Source: Pseudomonas mosselii
Lineage (GTDB): Bacteria; Pseudomonadota; Gammaproteobacteria; Pseudomonadales; Pseudomonadaceae
Direction: 5' to 3'
DNA: 64,000 nucleotides
Assembly: GCF_003205295.1 (NCBI RefSeq)
Contig: NZ_QJRP01000009.1
Location: 124,001 to 188,000 of the forward strand
The notes beneath the pieces are model-generated. The model saw only the letters and a program-made list of their open reading frames with translations, searched no databases and had not been told where the DNA came from. A program made the translations under genes and the position numbers. Each line of letters begins with the position of its first letter. Position 1 is the first letter of the stretch. Shown here in pieces: positions 62,945-64,000 of this stretch.

Positions 62945-63454
62945 ATGCGCATCCGCCCAACCCTCGTCAGCGACATCCCCCTGCTCCCCGCCCTGGAACG
63001 CTCCGCGGCCCAGGCTTTCCGGCAATTGCCGCACCTGGCATGGCTGGCTGACAGCGATGTGCTGAGCGAAGCCGAGCACCTGGCGTTCGTCACCGAGGGC
63101 GGCAGCTGGGTTGCCGTGGATGACCGGGACCTGCCGCTGGGTTTTCTCTGCGCCAGCGCCACAGGCGACGCCTTGCACATTCACGAGTTGTCGGTCCGCC
63201 AGGAAGCCCAGGGCCAGGGCCTGGGGCGTGGACTGCTGGACCAGGCGCGGGCGGCCGCGCGCCTGGGTGGCTTGCCCTGGCTGACCCTGACCACCTTCGA
63301 CGATGTCCCCTGGAATGCCCCGTTCTACGCCCGCTATGGCTTCGAGCGAATTCCGGTGCCGCAGCTCGATGCACGGCTGCAAGGCATCCTCGCCGGCGAA
63401 CTGGCCCATGGCCTGGGCAACCGCTGCGCCATGCGCCTGTCGCTCGGCGTTTGA
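62945..63454 (+). CDS. GNAT acetyltransferase
   Basis: The product is 169 residues. N-terminus MRIRPTLVSDIPLLPALERSAAQAF, acetyl-CoA loop VRQEAQGQGLGRGLLDQARAAA, and the C-terminal NAPFYARYGF of Gcn5-type N-acetyltransferases. It is divergent from the Zur operon, about 95 bases downstream of the Zur box, so the box might also affect it. The substrate is unknown. Confidence 0.9.
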   Translation: MRIRPTLVSDIPLLPALERSAAQAFRQLPHLAWLADSDVLSEAEHLAFVTEGGSWVAVDDRDLPLGFLCASATGDALHIHELSVRQEAQGQGLGRGLLDQARAAARLGGLPWLTLTTFDDVPWNAPFYARYGFERIPVPQLDARLQGILAGELAHGLGNRCAMRLSLGV

Positions 63455-63518
63455 GCGATGATTTCATCCAACCGGCCATTGACGTAGAGTCGGATCACCC
63501 GCGGTAACGGACAACCCG

Positions 63519-64000
63519 ATGGACAAGTACGCCCCCCGCCAGTGGCTCCCCCACGAGAAGCCCAGCCTGCCCGGCTCGCCCTCGACGCCGCTGCACGCCC
63601 CTGCCAAGCGCCTGGCCTACGGCCTGGTCGGCCTGCTGGTGGCCATCACCGGCGGCCTGGGCAACGCCCTGGTGGTTGCCAACCTGCCGTTCCTGCAGGG
63701 CGCGCTGGGTGCCACCAGCGCCGAAATGGCCTGGCTGCCGGCGGCCTTCGTGATGACCAACGTGTCGATGAACCTGCTGCTGGTGAAGTTCCGCCAGGAG
63801 TTCGGCCTGCGCGCCTTCACCGAGGTGTTCCTGGTGCTCTATGCCCTGGTCACCCTCGCCCACCTGTTTGTCAACGACCTGAACTCGGCCATCGCCGTGC
63901 GCGCCGCCCATGGCATGGTCGGCGCCGCGCTGAGTTCGCTGGGCCTGTACTACATGATCCAGGCCTTCCCGGCGCAGTGGCGGCTCAAGGCGATGGTTCT
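63519..64000 (+). CDS. MFS transporter, N-terminal part (runs off right edge)
   Basis: About 160 residues are visible, starting MDKYAPRQWLPHEKPSLPG with a hydrophilic tail, then helices GLVGLLVAITGGLGNALVVANLPFLQG, MAWLPAAFVMTNVSMNLLLVKFR, AFTEVFLVLYALVTLAHLFV and AAHGMVGAALSSLGLYYMIQAF. The arrangement suits a DHA2-type 14-helix efflux pump. The frame is open at the window end. Confidence 0.8.
   Translation, partial: MDKYAPRQWLPHEKPSLPGSPSTPLHAPAKRLAYGLVGLLVAITGGLGNALVVANLPFLQGALGATSAEMAWLPAAFVMTNVSMNLLLVKFRQEFGLRAFTEVFLVLYALVTLAHLFVNDLNSAIAVRAAHGMVGAALSSLGLYYMIQAFPAQWRLKAMV

Overview
The window is GC-rich chromosomal DNA of a Pseudomonas, most likely of the P. putida group. The reasons are the putida-type REP/REPIN repeats (cores like GGAGCGGCCTTGCGTCGCGA) in many gaps, a four-gene Exo/Lig/Lhr/MPE repair operon as known from P. 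putida, a periplasmic KatB catalase, and a zinc-sparing gamma-carbonic anhydrase/dihydroorotase/DksA2 operon with a Zur-like box. No tRNA, rRNA, CRISPR array or intact insertion sequence was seen.

Layout. 1-2082: two minus-strand exported proteins of unknown role (one cut by the window edge). 2083-2681: long AT-rich divergent promoter region. 2682-18493: the main accessory feature, a tightly packed run of 12 plus-strand genes. The first six are an ebo cluster (EboD, C, A, B, E, F homologues); EboD carries an N-terminal DedA/VTT-like membrane domain. The next six are secreted CXXCH proteins paired with leaderless proteins that resemble the N-terminal half of VioB, plus a cysteine-rich secreted protein and a beta-propeller-like protein. 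18570-21566: GNAT enzyme, an NRPS remnant, a small membrane protein, and a LysR regulator divergent from a quinone reductase-type flavoprotein. 21700-26791: polar amino-acid ABC transporter with an AstE/aspartoacylase-type deacylase and an RpiR regulator. 26825-35374: LysR/MFS pair, katB, arfB, an Old Yellow Enzyme, an exported acetoacetate-decarboxylase-like protein, and a MerR regulator divergent from an alpha/beta hydrolase; two matching 19-bp-spacer promoters suggest that the MerR protein controls both the hydrolase and the Old Yellow Enzyme. 35483-41422: DNA repair operon. 41764-42921: free-standing thioester-reductase-like protein.

43190-56649 looks like a catabolic region for an amine or aromatic compound: amine-oxidase-type flavoprotein, cupin, FeaR-like regulator, APC permease with a DUF3156 protein, two-component flavin monooxygenase, aldehyde dehydrogenase, LuxR-type regulator, MoaF-like protein, two SDRs and an outer-membrane porin. 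56736-64000: DyP peroxidase, BASS transporter, CrtZ-like hydroxylase, MgtC, the Zur-type operon, a GNAT enzyme and the start of an MFS transporter.

How the parts may work together. The ebo genes encode a sugar-phosphate-cyclase homologue, a UbiA prenyltransferase homologue, a DedA-type membrane domain and three further enzymes. Translational overlaps join them to exported haem-binding and VioB-N-like proteins. The combination suggests (inference) synthesis of a polyprenyl-linked or cyclitol-type small molecule and its handling across the inner membrane, coupled to periplasmic redox chemistry. Functional statements rest on motif recognition and recalled family knowledge; no database search was run.
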